Below are positions 28,641-38,817 of a stretch of DNA of 64,000 nucleotides, in pieces (position 1 is the first letter of the stretch; each line of letters opens with the position of its first letter). The notes beneath the pieces are model-generated. The model had not been told where the DNA came from, searched no databases, and worked only from the letters and a program-made list of their open reading frames with translations. The stretch covers positions 129,307 through 193,306 of the forward strand of contig JAFYEA010000018.1 of the NCBI GenBank assembly GCA_017544525.1, in the 5' to 3' direction. Position numbers and translations under genes: made by a program. The stretch comes from Bacilli bacterium (lineage in GTDB: Bacteria > Bacillota_I > Bacilli_A > RF39 > UBA660).

Positions 28641-28715
28641 AATCTCCTCTTTAAAACGCAAAATATTGTAACAAAATTACTTTAAATAGTCAATAAAATA
28701 TGTTATAATCACTAC

Positions 28716-28759
28716 GAAAAAGGAAGGTGAAGTACTAGGCTGTTTTCCTAGTATTAATT
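28716..28759 (+). promoter_or_regulatory. Hairpin leader between the ribosome site and start of queA
   Basis: TATAAT at 28704-28709 predicts a transcript start near 28716. The only ribosome site is AGGAAGGTGA at 28721-28730, 32 bases before the ATG. Between them TACTAGG (28733-28739) pairs with CCTAGTA (28747-28753); folding it shortens the spacing to about 12. Alternatively AGGAAGG (28721-28727) can pair with TTTTCCT (28743-28749), hiding the ribosome site. The two folds exclude each other, which suggests a translational switch. Confidence 0.5.
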
Positions 28760-30937
<2,178 letters not shown>

Positions 30938-30992
30938 TTGCAAACAAAAATTCTTTTTGTTATTATAGACATTAAATCTTGAGGTGAGTTAT

Positions 30993-31376
30993 ATGGAAAG
31001 TAATAATTATATATTAGGCAGAATACCTGGGAATTCTGGGGGTGTTCATAAAACATATGAAGAAAGCATTATAATGAAATTACATCATCTAAATTACAGA
31101 GAATTATTTAATAATGGACCTTATGATGTAAATAATCCATTTAAATTATATTATAGTAAGAGTGATAAATCTTTTGTAACTTTAAGAAAAAAACATGTTG
31201 AATTATCAGAAGAAAAAGACAATTATAATGAATATGAAATAATTAATTTATATATACTAGGACCTGAAAATGTAATAGTTGAAGTAATAGATAAAAAAAT
31301 ACTGCGTCAGCATTTGCTTAGTGAAAGAATGATTATAGAGAGAATATTACGTAAAGAGGAGGAATTAAATTTATAA
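30993..31376 (+). CDS. Small protein of unknown function
   Basis: 127 residues, soluble, charged. It begins MESNNYILGRIPGNSGG and has a helical Glu/Arg-rich C-terminus. The start at 30993 follows GAGGTGAG. It overlaps the next gene by one base (TAATG), so the two form a coupled pair. No family recognised. Confidence 0.7.
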   Translation: MESNNYILGRIPGNSGGVHKTYEESIIMKLHHLNYRELFNNGPYDVNNPFKLYYSKSDKSFVTLRKKHVELSEEKDNYNEYEIINLYILGPENVIVEVIDKKILRQHLLSERMIIERILRKEEELNL

Positions 31377-31867
31377 TGACAAATAGTAAAATCAATTTTT
31401 ATATAGTAGAATTACATAATAATTATTACTATAAAGATTGGAAAAACGCTGATCCTGCAAGTGGGTTAACAAATAAAGATTTAAGAAAAGATAAAATTAG
31501 ATGTTATATGAGAAGATATCCAGGAGATGGATTTGAAGCAGATATGGTTCCAATTTTAGCAGTAGATTCACCAGATAAAAATGGATTAATAGAATATTTT
31601 ACACACAAACATATTTATGAAAAAAATGATATAGCTATTGATGGACTTTCATATATATCTAAAAGAGAACCAACTAGTGATGAATTAAAATGTATAGCTT
31701 ATTATTCTAAAATGTTAAAAGAATTTCCAGATACAACTAAACATTATGTGAACGCTATTGAAGAAATTGAAAAATATTGTAAATCAGAATATGAAGAATA
31801 TATTAGTTCATTAGAAGAATTAGAGCAAATATATAATAGTCCAGATTTGCAAATGAGAAGAGATTAA
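31376..31867 (+). CDS. Protein of unknown function coupled to the preceding gene
   Basis: 163 residues, soluble, no recognised domain. The first half is a mixed fold (NFYIVELHNNYYYKDW, RRYPGDGFEADMVPILAVDSPDKNG), the second half is helical and acidic. GAGGAGG just upstream of the ATG. Translationally coupled to the 127-residue protein. Confidence 0.7.
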   Translation: MTNSKINFYIVELHNNYYYKDWKNADPASGLTNKDLRKDKIRCYMRRYPGDGFEADMVPILAVDSPDKNGLIEYFTHKHIYEKNDIAIDGLSYISKREPTSDELKCIAYYSKMLKEFPDTTKHYVNAIEEIEKYCKSEYEEYISSLEELEQIYNSPDLQMRRD

Positions 31868-31883
31868 ACTCTTCTTATTTTTT
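31855..31883. terminator. Bidirectional terminator
   Basis: AGAAGAG and CTCTTCT (with one more G-T pair) form a stem with a six-base loop, followed by a T-rich tail, between converging genes. Confidence 0.75.
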
Positions 31884-32228
31884 TGTGACACCAATAATAC
31901 CTCCTGTTATTGATGATAGAATTAGTGATAAATAATATATAAGTGAGGATAAGGTGATTTTAGAAGATATAAGAGATATAAGTATGAAAAGTATAATTAT
32001 ACAAATTGATATAATAAATCCTTTAAAATAACCTTTATTTCTTTCTAAAGACGATATTTTAAATCCTGTTATAAAGAATAATATAATCATAAAAACAAAA
32101 TTTATAACAGATATTGTTTTATAACTAAATAATTCAAAATAATATATTGCGCTTATAATAATTAAATAAATTAAAAATATGGTTATAAATAATATATAAC
32201 TTTTTAAATAATTGTATATTTTGTTCAT
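31875..32228 (-). CDS. TIGR04086-like four-helix membrane protein
   Basis: 117 residues made almost entirely of four hydrophobic helices, with the ending LSSITGGIIGVTKK typical of the TIGR04086/YrzE small membrane family. TAGGTGA precedes the ATG. Function unknown. Confidence 0.7.
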   Translation of the reverse strand: MNKIYNYLKSYILFITIFLIYLIIISAIYYFELFSYKTISVINFVFMIILFFITGFKISSLERNKGYFKGFIISICIIILFILISLISSKITLSSLIYYLSLILSSITGGIIGVTKK

Positions 32229-32299
32229 TTTTTCACCTAATTAATTATATTGATGATTAAAAATAATATGAATAAAACATAATAATATTAGGTGATATC

Positions 32300-32950
32300 A
32301 TGGATTTATTTATGGTTAGTATTAAAACAGTATTTTTTTATTTTTTTATTCTTGTTATATTTAGATTAATGGGTAAAAGAGAAGTAGGTGAATTATCTAT
32401 TCAAGATCTTGTAGTTAGTTTATTAATTACAGAATTAGCATCTATTTCAATTGAAAACTATAAATCGTCAATTTTATTGACTATTGTTCCAATTATAATA
32501 TTATTGTTTTTTGAATATACAACAGGTTATTTATCATTAAAGTTTAATAAATTTAGGAATTTAATTGAAGGTAAACCAGCTTTAATTATTAATAAAGGTA
32601 AAATAAATTATAAAGAAATGATGAGACAGAGATATAATTTGGATGATTTATTATTAGAACTTAGAAATAATGGAATAAAAAATCTAAAAGATGTAGAATT
32701 TGCCATATTAGAAAATAATGGTCATTTAAATATATTTAAGTATAATTATATGAATAAGAATAATAATCCTTTCCCATTAATACTGGATGGCGAGATACAA
32801 AGTGATACTTTAAAATACATTAAAAAAAATGAAAAATGGTTAAATGAATATTTAGATAATAATAATTTAATACTAGATGATATTTTTTATGCGTTTTATA
32901 AAAATGAAAGAGTATATGTAATAAAAAAAGATGAGTTAAATTACGAGTGA
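32300..32950 (+). CDS. YetF/DUF421-family membrane protein
   Basis: 216 residues. Three membrane helices, then the DUF421 pattern: FRLMGKREVGELSIQDLVVSLL near the start, the IEGKPALIINKGKI linker, and the soluble MMRQRYNLDDLLLELRNNGIKNLKDVEFAILENNG domain. Family members in Bacillus are YetF/YrbG/YcaP. Role poorly known. The last 15 bases overlap the 3' end of the converging flippase gene. Confidence 0.92.
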   Translation: MDLFMVSIKTVFFYFFILVIFRLMGKREVGELSIQDLVVSLLITELASISIENYKSSILLTIVPIIILLFFEYTTGYLSLKFNKFRNLIEGKPALIINKGKINYKEMMRQRYNLDDLLLELRNNGIKNLKDVEFAILENNGHLNIFKYNYMNKNNNPFPLILDGEIQSDTLKYIKKNEKWLNEYLDNNNLILDDIFYAFYKNERVYVIKKDELNYE

Positions 32951-34240
32951 TTTTTTAATTTCTTTATAATATAAAAGTGTGGAGAAGAACATATTAATAA
33001 TTATTGATATAACTAATGAATACATTCCAATTTTTAATAAAGAAAAAACAACAATAGATATAATTCTAATAATAGATGATATTAAAACAATATTGAATGT
33101 TTCTTTTACTTTTCCAAGCGCCTGCAATGCATTGTTTAGTGGTGATTCTATATAGAATAAAATAGTAAAAGGGGATAATAATCTTATATAATCTATTCCT
33201 TCATTGGTATTATATAGTAAATTTAAAAATAAATTTGGAAATATAGTTATTATTACAGTAGAAAGTCCCCCAATTAGACATGATATTAATACTATTTGTT
33301 TAATTCTTTTCTTACATAATTCTATATTATTTAATTTATAATTTTTAGATAATTCTGGTATTAATGATGTTGCCATGTTTTGTGTAAAGAATTGCGGAAT
33401 TAAAAGAGTTGATAAAGCATAAGCATTTATTACTCCATATTCATAAACTATATAGTTTTCTGTATATCCTACTTTTAAAAGTATATGTGTCAAAATAATG
33501 GGTTCTAGAAAGTATGCTATTGAACCAATGATTTTGCTAAATGTTGATGGAATACAAAAATCCATCACTTTTTTAATCTCATTAAATGAAATTTTTATAT
33601 CATTTTTATTAATTTTAAATTTTGGAAAAAATAATATCATTACTAATTGAGATGATATTTCACCAATTATATTAATTAAAATAATAAAGCAAATTGAATA
33701 TATTATATTAATACTCTTTACTTTATTTAAAAATAATAATATTAGTATTAATCTAACTATTTGTTCAATAAAATTAGATAGCATATAAGGATACATGTTT
33801 TGTTTACCCCAAAAATATCCTTTTATGATAGCAGATATACTCATAAATGGCATTGTAAATGCTATTGAAATAATTGGTAAATATAAATCTTTTTCATTTA
33901 ATAACTTACTAGATAAGTGTGGTGCAAACAATAACATAATAATTATAAATATTATATTTAATAGAATTGATATTGGAATAATTGATATAAATAAATCTTT
34001 TGATTTTGAACTTTCTTCCGATACTATTTTAGAAATAGCATTTGAATAAGAAAAAACAGCCAATACTGTTAATAAAGATATAGTAGGGGATAACATACTA
34101 TATAATCCCATCCCTCTAGCTCCTAGCATCCTTGTTACTATTATTCTTATAAAGAAACCAACTGTTTTGCCTAGAATTCCTCCAATTAATAAAATGATTG
34201 TTGATTTATAAAAAGAATTCTCTTTAATTTTTCTTAACAT
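32936..34240 (-). CDS. MOP-superfamily flippase, SpoVB/MurJ-like
   Basis: 434 residues, about 12-14 membrane helices. The N-terminus TIILLIGGILGKTVGFFIRIIVTRMLGARGMGLYS is typical of oligosaccharide flippases of the SpoVB/polysaccharide-exporter group, which move lipid-linked sugars outward. It may act as the lipid II flippase or export a surface glycan. No ribosome site is visible; TATAAT on the minus strand (34246-34251) is 5 bases before the ATG, so the message is probably leaderless. Its stop lies inside the DUF421 gene. Confidence 0.88.
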   Translation of the reverse strand: MLRKIKENSFYKSTIILLIGGILGKTVGFFIRIIVTRMLGARGMGLYSMLSPTISLLTVLAVFSYSNAISKIVSEESSKSKDLFISIIPISILLNIIFIIIMLLFAPHLSSKLLNEKDLYLPIISIAFTMPFMSISAIIKGYFWGKQNMYPYMLSNFIEQIVRLILILLFLNKVKSINIIYSICFIILINIIGEISSQLVMILFFPKFKINKNDIKISFNEIKKVMDFCIPSTFSKIIGSIAYFLEPIILTHILLKVGYTENYIVYEYGVINAYALSTLLIPQFFTQNMATSLIPELSKNYKLNNIELCKKRIKQIVLISCLIGGLSTVIITIFPNLFLNLLYNTNEGIDYIRLLSPFTILFYIESPLNNALQALGKVKETFNIVLISSIIRIISIVVFSLLKIGMYSLVISIIINMFFSTLLYYKEIKKSLVI

Positions 34241-34292
34241 AATAAATTATATGTACAATTTTATTTTTCTTCACAAAATTATTAATTATTTG

Positions 34293-34301
34293 TGATATAA
34301 T
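34293..34301 (+). promoter_or_regulatory. Extended -10 box of the metK leader
   Basis: TGATATAAT (34293-34301) is an extended -10 element with no good -35; transcription would start near 34308, just before the riboswitch. Confidence 0.55.
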
Positions 34302-34321
34302 ATATGTGTCGAAAGACAAAA

Positions 34322-34447
34322 ATTACCTTATAAAGAGTGATTTAGAGACTGGCTCGTAGATCACACCAACCTATTTAGTTAGGTGGTAAACCCAGACGGA
34401 TGAGGATAACTTATGCTAACAATACCTAAGTTATCTTAGGTATTTTT
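34322..34447 (+). promoter_or_regulatory. SAM-I riboswitch with terminator/antiterminator, upstream of metK
   Basis: The aptamer core follows the SAM-I (S-box) consensus in order: CTTATAAAGAG, GACTGGCTC, a TGAT/ATCA helix, CAACC, then AGGTGGTAAACCCAG and GATAAC. ACCAACCT pairs with AGGTGGT for the third helix. The expression platform is explicit: GATAACTTA (34405-34413) can pair with TAAGTTATC (34427-34435) as antiterminator. Otherwise ATACCTAAG (34422-34430) pairs with CTTAGGTAT (34435-34443) followed by T to terminate. SAM binding should therefore switch metK off. A second hairpin, TTCATTGA (34461-34468) with TCAATGAA (34500-34507), lies between it and the gene. Confidence 0.9.
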
Positions 34448-34530
34448 CTTTCTAAGGTAATTCATTGAAAGGAGGTATATATAAATAATTAAATAACTAT
34501 CAATGAAATATATTAGAAAGGAGTTTTAGT

Positions 34531-35553
34531 ATGAAATTATATAGTAATGAGATAGTATTTAGAGGACATCCAGATAAAGTATGTGATCAAATAAGTGATG
34601 CCTTATTAGATGAATATTTAAAAGGGGATAAAAATTCTAGATGTGGTATTGAAGTATGCGGTGGTAAAGGAAAAATATTTATTACGGGAGAAGTAACATC
34701 TAAAAGTAAAGTAAATATTGAAAAAGTTGTAAAAAATGTTTTAAAAGATGTAGGTTATAACACAAACTATGAAATTATAGATAATTTAGGAGTTCAAAGC
34801 AAAGATATTGCTCTTGGTACAAACGATAAAGTAGGAGGAGCAGGGGATCAAGGTATGATGTATGGATTTGCTTGCGATGAAACAATCAATTATCTACCTC
34901 TATCTATGATTATTTTACAAACTTTATCAATAAAATATGATGAATTAAGAAAAAAAGATAATAGATTTAAAAGTGATGGCAAAGCACAAATTACAGGATA
35001 TTATGACGAAGATATGAGATTATATAGAATTAAAACATTTACTGTTTCATACCAAAATACTGAAGAAAACAGAAAAGAGACTGATAAAATTATTAAAAAT
35101 ATAATACTTGATATATGTAATTATTTTGATATTAAAATAGAAGAATTCTTGATTAATCCAACTGGAAGATTTGAAATAGGAGGATTTGAAGGAGATTCAG
35201 GTCTTACTGGTAGAAAAATATTAGTAGATAATTATCACTCATTTTCTAAAGTAGGTGGTGGCGCTTTTTCAGGTAAAGACCCAACAAAAGTAGATAGGAG
35301 TGCTGCTTATAAAGCAAGAAAAATTGCAGTTAGATATTTAAAAGAATACCATTTAAAATGGTGCGAAGTTCAAATAAGTTACGCTATTGGAATAAGAAAA
35401 CCACTTGCTATTAGTATTACATCAAATATTGGAGAAATAAATCCTAGTGAAAAATTATATACCGAATGTGAACCAAAGAACATTATTAAAGATTTAAAAC
35501 TACTTGATAAATGTTATTATGATACAGCTAAATTTGGACATTTTATAAATTGA
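34531..35553 (+). CDS. metK: S-adenosylmethionine synthetase, short form
   Basis: 340 residues against 380-400 usual. GHPDKVCDQISDALLDEY, GAGDQGMMYGFACDET and GGGAFSGKDPTKVDRSAAY show the ATP, metal and phosphate sites intact; the shortening is in the peripheral loops and the C-terminus. It makes SAM, the ligand of the riboswitch before it, closing a feedback loop, and supplies QueA and the methyltransferases in this window. AAAGGAG at 34517-34523 is the ribosome site; another AAAGGAGG lies uselessly at 34468-34474. Confidence 0.96.
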   Translation: MKLYSNEIVFRGHPDKVCDQISDALLDEYLKGDKNSRCGIEVCGGKGKIFITGEVTSKSKVNIEKVVKNVLKDVGYNTNYEIIDNLGVQSKDIALGTNDKVGGAGDQGMMYGFACDETINYLPLSMIILQTLSIKYDELRKKDNRFKSDGKAQITGYYDEDMRLYRIKTFTVSYQNTEENRKETDKIIKNIILDICNYFDIKIEEFLINPTGRFEIGGFEGDSGLTGRKILVDNYHSFSKVGGGAFSGKDPTKVDRSAAYKARKIAVRYLKEYHLKWCEVQISYAIGIRKPLAISITSNIGEINPSEKLYTECEPKNIIKDLKLLDKCYYDTAKFGHFIN

Positions 35554-35597
35554 CAATATATAATTCATATGTTAGTATATTGACTTAGGTGATTAAA

Positions 35598-36287
35598 GTG
35601 AAATATGATGCAAATGATTATTTAAGAAGAAAATTAGAATCTAAAGAAGGAATGAATGAAGAATCAGTTAAATTGTATTTATCTGTATTAAGCGGATTAA
35701 TGTTAAAAGATTCAAAGATTAATAATTTCCCTGATAATTCAATGCGTATTTATTTAGAATATTCAAATAAAGAATTCGTAGGTATAACATGGAGCAAAAA
35801 GATATTTTCAAAAGTAGATAAAAATAATAATCTAACTATTGGAATAGATGTTGAATCAAGAGAAAATAGAATAGAATGGAACATTGGATTTGATGGTAAA
35901 CACTATGAAATTTCAATATTTAATAACTTATATTCACAAGATGATCATGACATGTATTCAGGAATATATTATATTAATAAAGATAAATCAGGATTAATTA
36001 CACAAAAATTTTATTCTTATGATGCATACGATAAATTAAATGGATATCATATTTCTAAAGATGATGAAATGTTTTTTTATAATCCTAATTATTTTTATTG
36101 TAATGGATTTAATCCTGATTATCTTTTAGTTCAAGAAACAAATAATCAAATTAGCGAAGAACAACTAGCTACTGAATTAAATGATATTATTAAAAATATG
36201 AGTGTTGAATATTCATTAGGTTTATTTAAGAAATTCTTATCTGATTATAAGCAAAAAGACCCTGAAATAAATTTAGTTTTAAAGTAA
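35598..36287 (+). CDS. Protein of unknown function with a GTG start
   Basis: 229 residues, soluble, Tyr/Asn/Asp-rich, no recognised domain. The GTG at 35598 is chosen because TAGGTGAT lies at the standard spacing used throughout this window; the GTG at 35589 is inside that site. There is no terminator between metK and this gene, so they may share the riboswitch-controlled transcript. Confidence 0.65.
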   Translation: MKYDANDYLRRKLESKEGMNEESVKLYLSVLSGLMLKDSKINNFPDNSMRIYLEYSNKEFVGITWSKKIFSKVDKNNNLTIGIDVESRENRIEWNIGFDGKHYEISIFNNLYSQDDHDMYSGIYYINKDKSGLITQKFYSYDAYDKLNGYHISKDDEMFFYNPNYFYCNGFNPDYLLVQETNNQISEEQLATELNDIIKNMSVEYSLGLFKKFLSDYKQKDPEINLVLK

Positions 36288-36309
36288 GTGTAAAGTTGAT
36301 TTTGAAATG

Positions 36310-36338
36310 TTGAAAACTTTTATTAAATGTGATAATAT
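36310..36338 (+). promoter_or_regulatory. Promoter of the 6S-like RNA
   Basis: TTGAAA (36310-36315) and TAATAT (36333-36338) are 17 bases apart, placing the start near 36345, which is exactly the first base of the closing stem of the RNA. Confidence 0.6.
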
Positions 36339-36344
36339 ATAATT

Positions 36345-36513
36345 AACCTAGAGATAGATATAGACACAATAAACCGCCTAGTAATAATTATCGGGGGATT
36401 AATTAGTGTAAGGAGTTGAATACTGCTTTTATTGCAGGATCCCGAATACATTATGTATCCTACCACCTCGTGTGAAGCGAGTTTTTATTACCTATATTTA
36501 CACTAGGTTTTTT
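36345..36513 (+). ncRNA. ssrS: 6S RNA (RNA polymerase regulator), by structure and neighbourhood
   Basis: No open frame explains this stretch. The ends pair: AACCTAG (36345-36351) with CTAGGTT (36503-36509), then GATATAG with CTATATT, separated by a small internal loop and followed by a T run. Inside, TCGGG pairs with CCCGA to give an upper stem. The 3' side of the open middle carries a small hairpin CTCG/CGAG (36467-36481), as in the central bubble of 6S RNA. The length of about 169 bases fits. In Bacillus the 6S-1 gene lies beside yrvM (tcdA) followed by yrvN (rarA), and the same two genes follow here. The primary sequence alone would not prove it. Confidence 0.7.
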
Positions 36514-36552
36514 ATTTGGTATAATATATGCACCAAAAAGGAGTGTATTTTT

Positions 36553-37224
36553 ATGAATTTATCTAGACTTGAAAGTTTAGTTGGAGAAGAGAATATACAA
36601 AAAATAAAGAATTTGAAGGTTTTAATATTAGGATTAGGTGGAGTAGGCGGTTACACTGTTGAATCACTTGTAAGATGTGGTATTAATAATATTACTTTAG
36701 TAGATGGTGATACAATAAAACCAAGTAATATAAATAGACAAATAATAGCAACATCCAAAAATAATAATAAATATAAAACTAAAGAATGGAAAAAAAGAAT
36801 AAAAAAGATTAATCCTGATGCTATAGTAAATATAATTAATACAATGATTAATGAAGATAATATGGAAATATTATTTAGTGAGCATTATGATTATATAGTT
36901 GATTGTTGTGATACAAGTAAAGTAAAGATTAAATTAATAAAGGAATGCTATAATAAAGGAATTAAAGTTGTTTCATCAATGGGAATGGCCAATAAAATGG
37001 ATGCTACTAAAATTATAATTAGTACACTTGATAAAACTGAAACTGATCCACTTGCTAAAAAAATAAGAAGTGAGATTAGAAATAAAGAAATTATGAGAAA
37101 TGTTCCTGTTGTATATTCAAATGAAAAACCAATAAATAATACTATGTTAGGTTCAACATCGTTTGTACCAGCAGTAGCAGGTCTTTATATTACCAATTAT
37201 ATAATAAATGATATAATAAAATGA
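36553..37224 (+). CDS. tcdA: tRNA threonylcarbamoyladenosine dehydratase (TcdA/YrvM-like)
   Basis: 223 residues. An E1-like ThiF fold with ATP loop LILGLGGVGGYTVESLVRCGI, the acidic VDGDTIKPSNINRQ stretch and VDCCDTSKVK. It is predicted to cyclise t6A37 in tRNA. The start at 36553 follows AAAAAGGAGTG; TATAAT at 36520-36525 lies in the tail of the 6S RNA. Its position between the 6S RNA and rarA matches Bacillus yrvM. A MoeB/ThiF sulfur-carrier role is less likely without partner genes. Confidence 0.88.
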   Translation: MNLSRLESLVGEENIQKIKNLKVLILGLGGVGGYTVESLVRCGINNITLVDGDTIKPSNINRQIIATSKNNNKYKTKEWKKRIKKINPDAIVNIINTMINEDNMEILFSEHYDYIVDCCDTSKVKIKLIKECYNKGIKVVSSMGMANKMDATKIIISTLDKTETDPLAKKIRSEIRNKEIMRNVPVVYSNEKPINNTMLGSTSFVPAVAGLYITNYIINDIIK

Positions 37225-37249
37225 AAAAGTACATGAAAATGTACTTTTT
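37224..37249. terminator. Bidirectional terminator
   Basis: AAAAAGTACAT, GAAA tetraloop, ATGTACTTTTT: a perfect 11-bp hairpin serving both converging genes. Confidence 0.9.
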
Positions 37250-37454
37250 ATAATTTTCTTCCATTTAGTAAATTATTCTGTTCTTCAATATAAGCTAAAA
37301 TTACTTGCATTTGTTCTTCAGAATATTGAAATATAAATGGGTCATAGTTTGAGAAATATACAACAATTTTATCATCTATAATTTCATAATTTGTAATTAT
37401 AGGTCTTAGAATTACATCATCTGTAATTGGTTTTAACATTATATCTTTATACAT
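37248..37454 (-). CDS. Small protein of unknown function
   Basis: 68 residues, acidic, soluble (MYKDIMLKPI ... FIFQYSEEQMQVILAYIEEQ). The start at 37454 is set by AGGGGGAA a few bases upstream; the longer frame overlapping rarA has no ribosome site. It follows rarA and likely shares its transcript. Confidence 0.7.
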   Translation of the reverse strand: MYKDIMLKPITDDVILRPIITNYEIIDDKIVVYFSNYDPFIFQYSEEQMQVILAYIEEQNNLLNGRKL

Positions 37455-37497
37455 ACAAATTCCCCCTAAAAAATTAATTAATATTATAAGATTGTAA

Positions 37498-38697
37498 TTA
37501 TTGTTTATCAATTTTTATTTTTTGATTAAAATTATACATTTCAGTTTCAAATTTGTTTTTTCTAGGTAAATAATATTTTCTTCCTTTTAAATTATCTGGT
37601 AAATATTGTTGATCTACCCAATAATTAGGATAATTATGTGGGTATTTATAATTTGGACTTGTTGTTTTTATATGTTCGGGAATCCTACCAACATTTCCCG
37701 ACACAATATCATTAATTGCAGCATCAATTGCACAATTTGCTGAATTTGATTTTGGAGATAAAGCCATTTCAATTATTACAACACTTAATGGTTTTACTAG
37801 TTCAGGATATCCAACTCTTTCACTTGCTTCAATAGCAGCTATTACTTTAGGTCCAATACTTGGATTAGCAAGTCCAATATCTTCATAAGCAATAACTATC
37901 ATTCTTCTATAAATTGAATCATAATCTCCAGATACTATTAATCTTCCCAAATAATGAAGAGCGGCATCTACATCACTTCCTCTAATACTTTTTTGAAAAG
38001 CTGATAACATATCATAGTGTCCATCTTCATTTTTATCAGTAAAGAATGATGGTTTTGAATTTACTTCATTAATATTTTCAATAGTTATTTCTTTATTGTA
38101 TCCATAATAAATAAATTCTACTAAATTATATGCATATCTAATATCACCATCAGATAATTTTGCTATATATTTAATTACTTTATTATCCATTTTTATATCT
38201 GGTAGTACATCTTTAATTCTTTTTAATCCTTTTTCAATATCTTTTTCCTCTAATGATTGAAGTTCTAATAATTGACATCTACTTCTAATAGCAGGATTTA
38301 TTGAATGATATGGATTAGAACTAGTAAGACCTATTAATGTAATTAAACCACTTTCTATATATGAAAGTAATATATCTTGTTTATCCTTATTCATTCTATG
38401 AATTTCATCTACTATAAGAATAATACCTCCATACATTTTTGCTTCTTCTATAACAACTTCAAAATCTTTCTTTGAATTTACAGTTGCATTTAATAATCTA
38501 TATCTTTGTGATAATTCATTCATTAATGCTAAAGCAATGGTTGTTTTACCAACACCACTTTTACCATAAAATATTATATTAAATAGTTTTTTTTCTTTTA
38601 CAAGATTGCTTAAAACTTTATTTTTCCCTATTAAATGTGTTTGACCTAAAACATCATTTAATTTATTTGGTCTTAGTTTATTTTGAAGTAATTCCAT
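37498..38697 (-). CDS. rarA: Replication-associated recombination ATPase RarA
   Basis: 399 residues. It begins LLQNKLRPNKLNDVLGQTHLIG, with Walker A YGKSGVGKTT, Walker B ILIVDEIHR, LTSSNPYHSINPAIRSRC and the C-terminal tetramerisation region SVVIIEMALSPKSNSA. RarA (MgsA/YrvN) acts at stalled forks. The start at 38697 follows GGTGAT. It converges on tcdA, its neighbour in Bacillus too. Confidence 0.96.
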   Translation of the reverse strand: MELLQNKLRPNKLNDVLGQTHLIGKNKVLSNLVKEKKLFNIIFYGKSGVGKTTIALALMNELSQRYRLLNATVNSKKDFEVVIEEAKMYGGIILIVDEIHRMNKDKQDILLSYIESGLITLIGLTSSNPYHSINPAIRSRCQLLELQSLEEKDIEKGLKRIKDVLPDIKMDNKVIKYIAKLSDGDIRYAYNLVEFIYYGYNKEITIENINEVNSKPSFFTDKNEDGHYDMLSAFQKSIRGSDVDAALHYLGRLIVSGDYDSIYRRMIVIAYEDIGLANPSIGPKVIAAIEASERVGYPELVKPLSVVIIEMALSPKSNSANCAIDAAINDIVSGNVGRIPEHIKTTSPNYKYPHNYPNYWVDQQYLPDNLKGRKYYLPRKNKFETEMYNFNQKIKIDKQ

Positions 38698-38817
38698 ATA
38701 AATCACCAATAATATTTTATCATATAATATTATAAAAAATATACCTTTACTTTATCTAAAAAAATTTATATAATATATAATGAAAGATAATGAAGAATAA
38801 AGAGGGAAGTGATCAAA

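Noticed and set aside
28716..28759. preQ1-I riboswitch before queA
   Set aside because: The leader lacks the conserved preQ1-I loop sequence and A-rich tail; I kept it only as an unassigned hairpin leader.
32936..32950. 15-base overlap of the converging DUF421 and flippase genes as a regulatory feature
   Set aside because: Short tail-to-tail overlaps are common in compact genomes, and both reading frames are otherwise ordinary.
36467..36486. Stand-alone terminator formed by CTCG/CGAG and five T
   Set aside because: The stem is only about 4 bp and sits where a 6S RNA has its central hairpin; the outer helix with its own T run at 36503-36513 is the better end.
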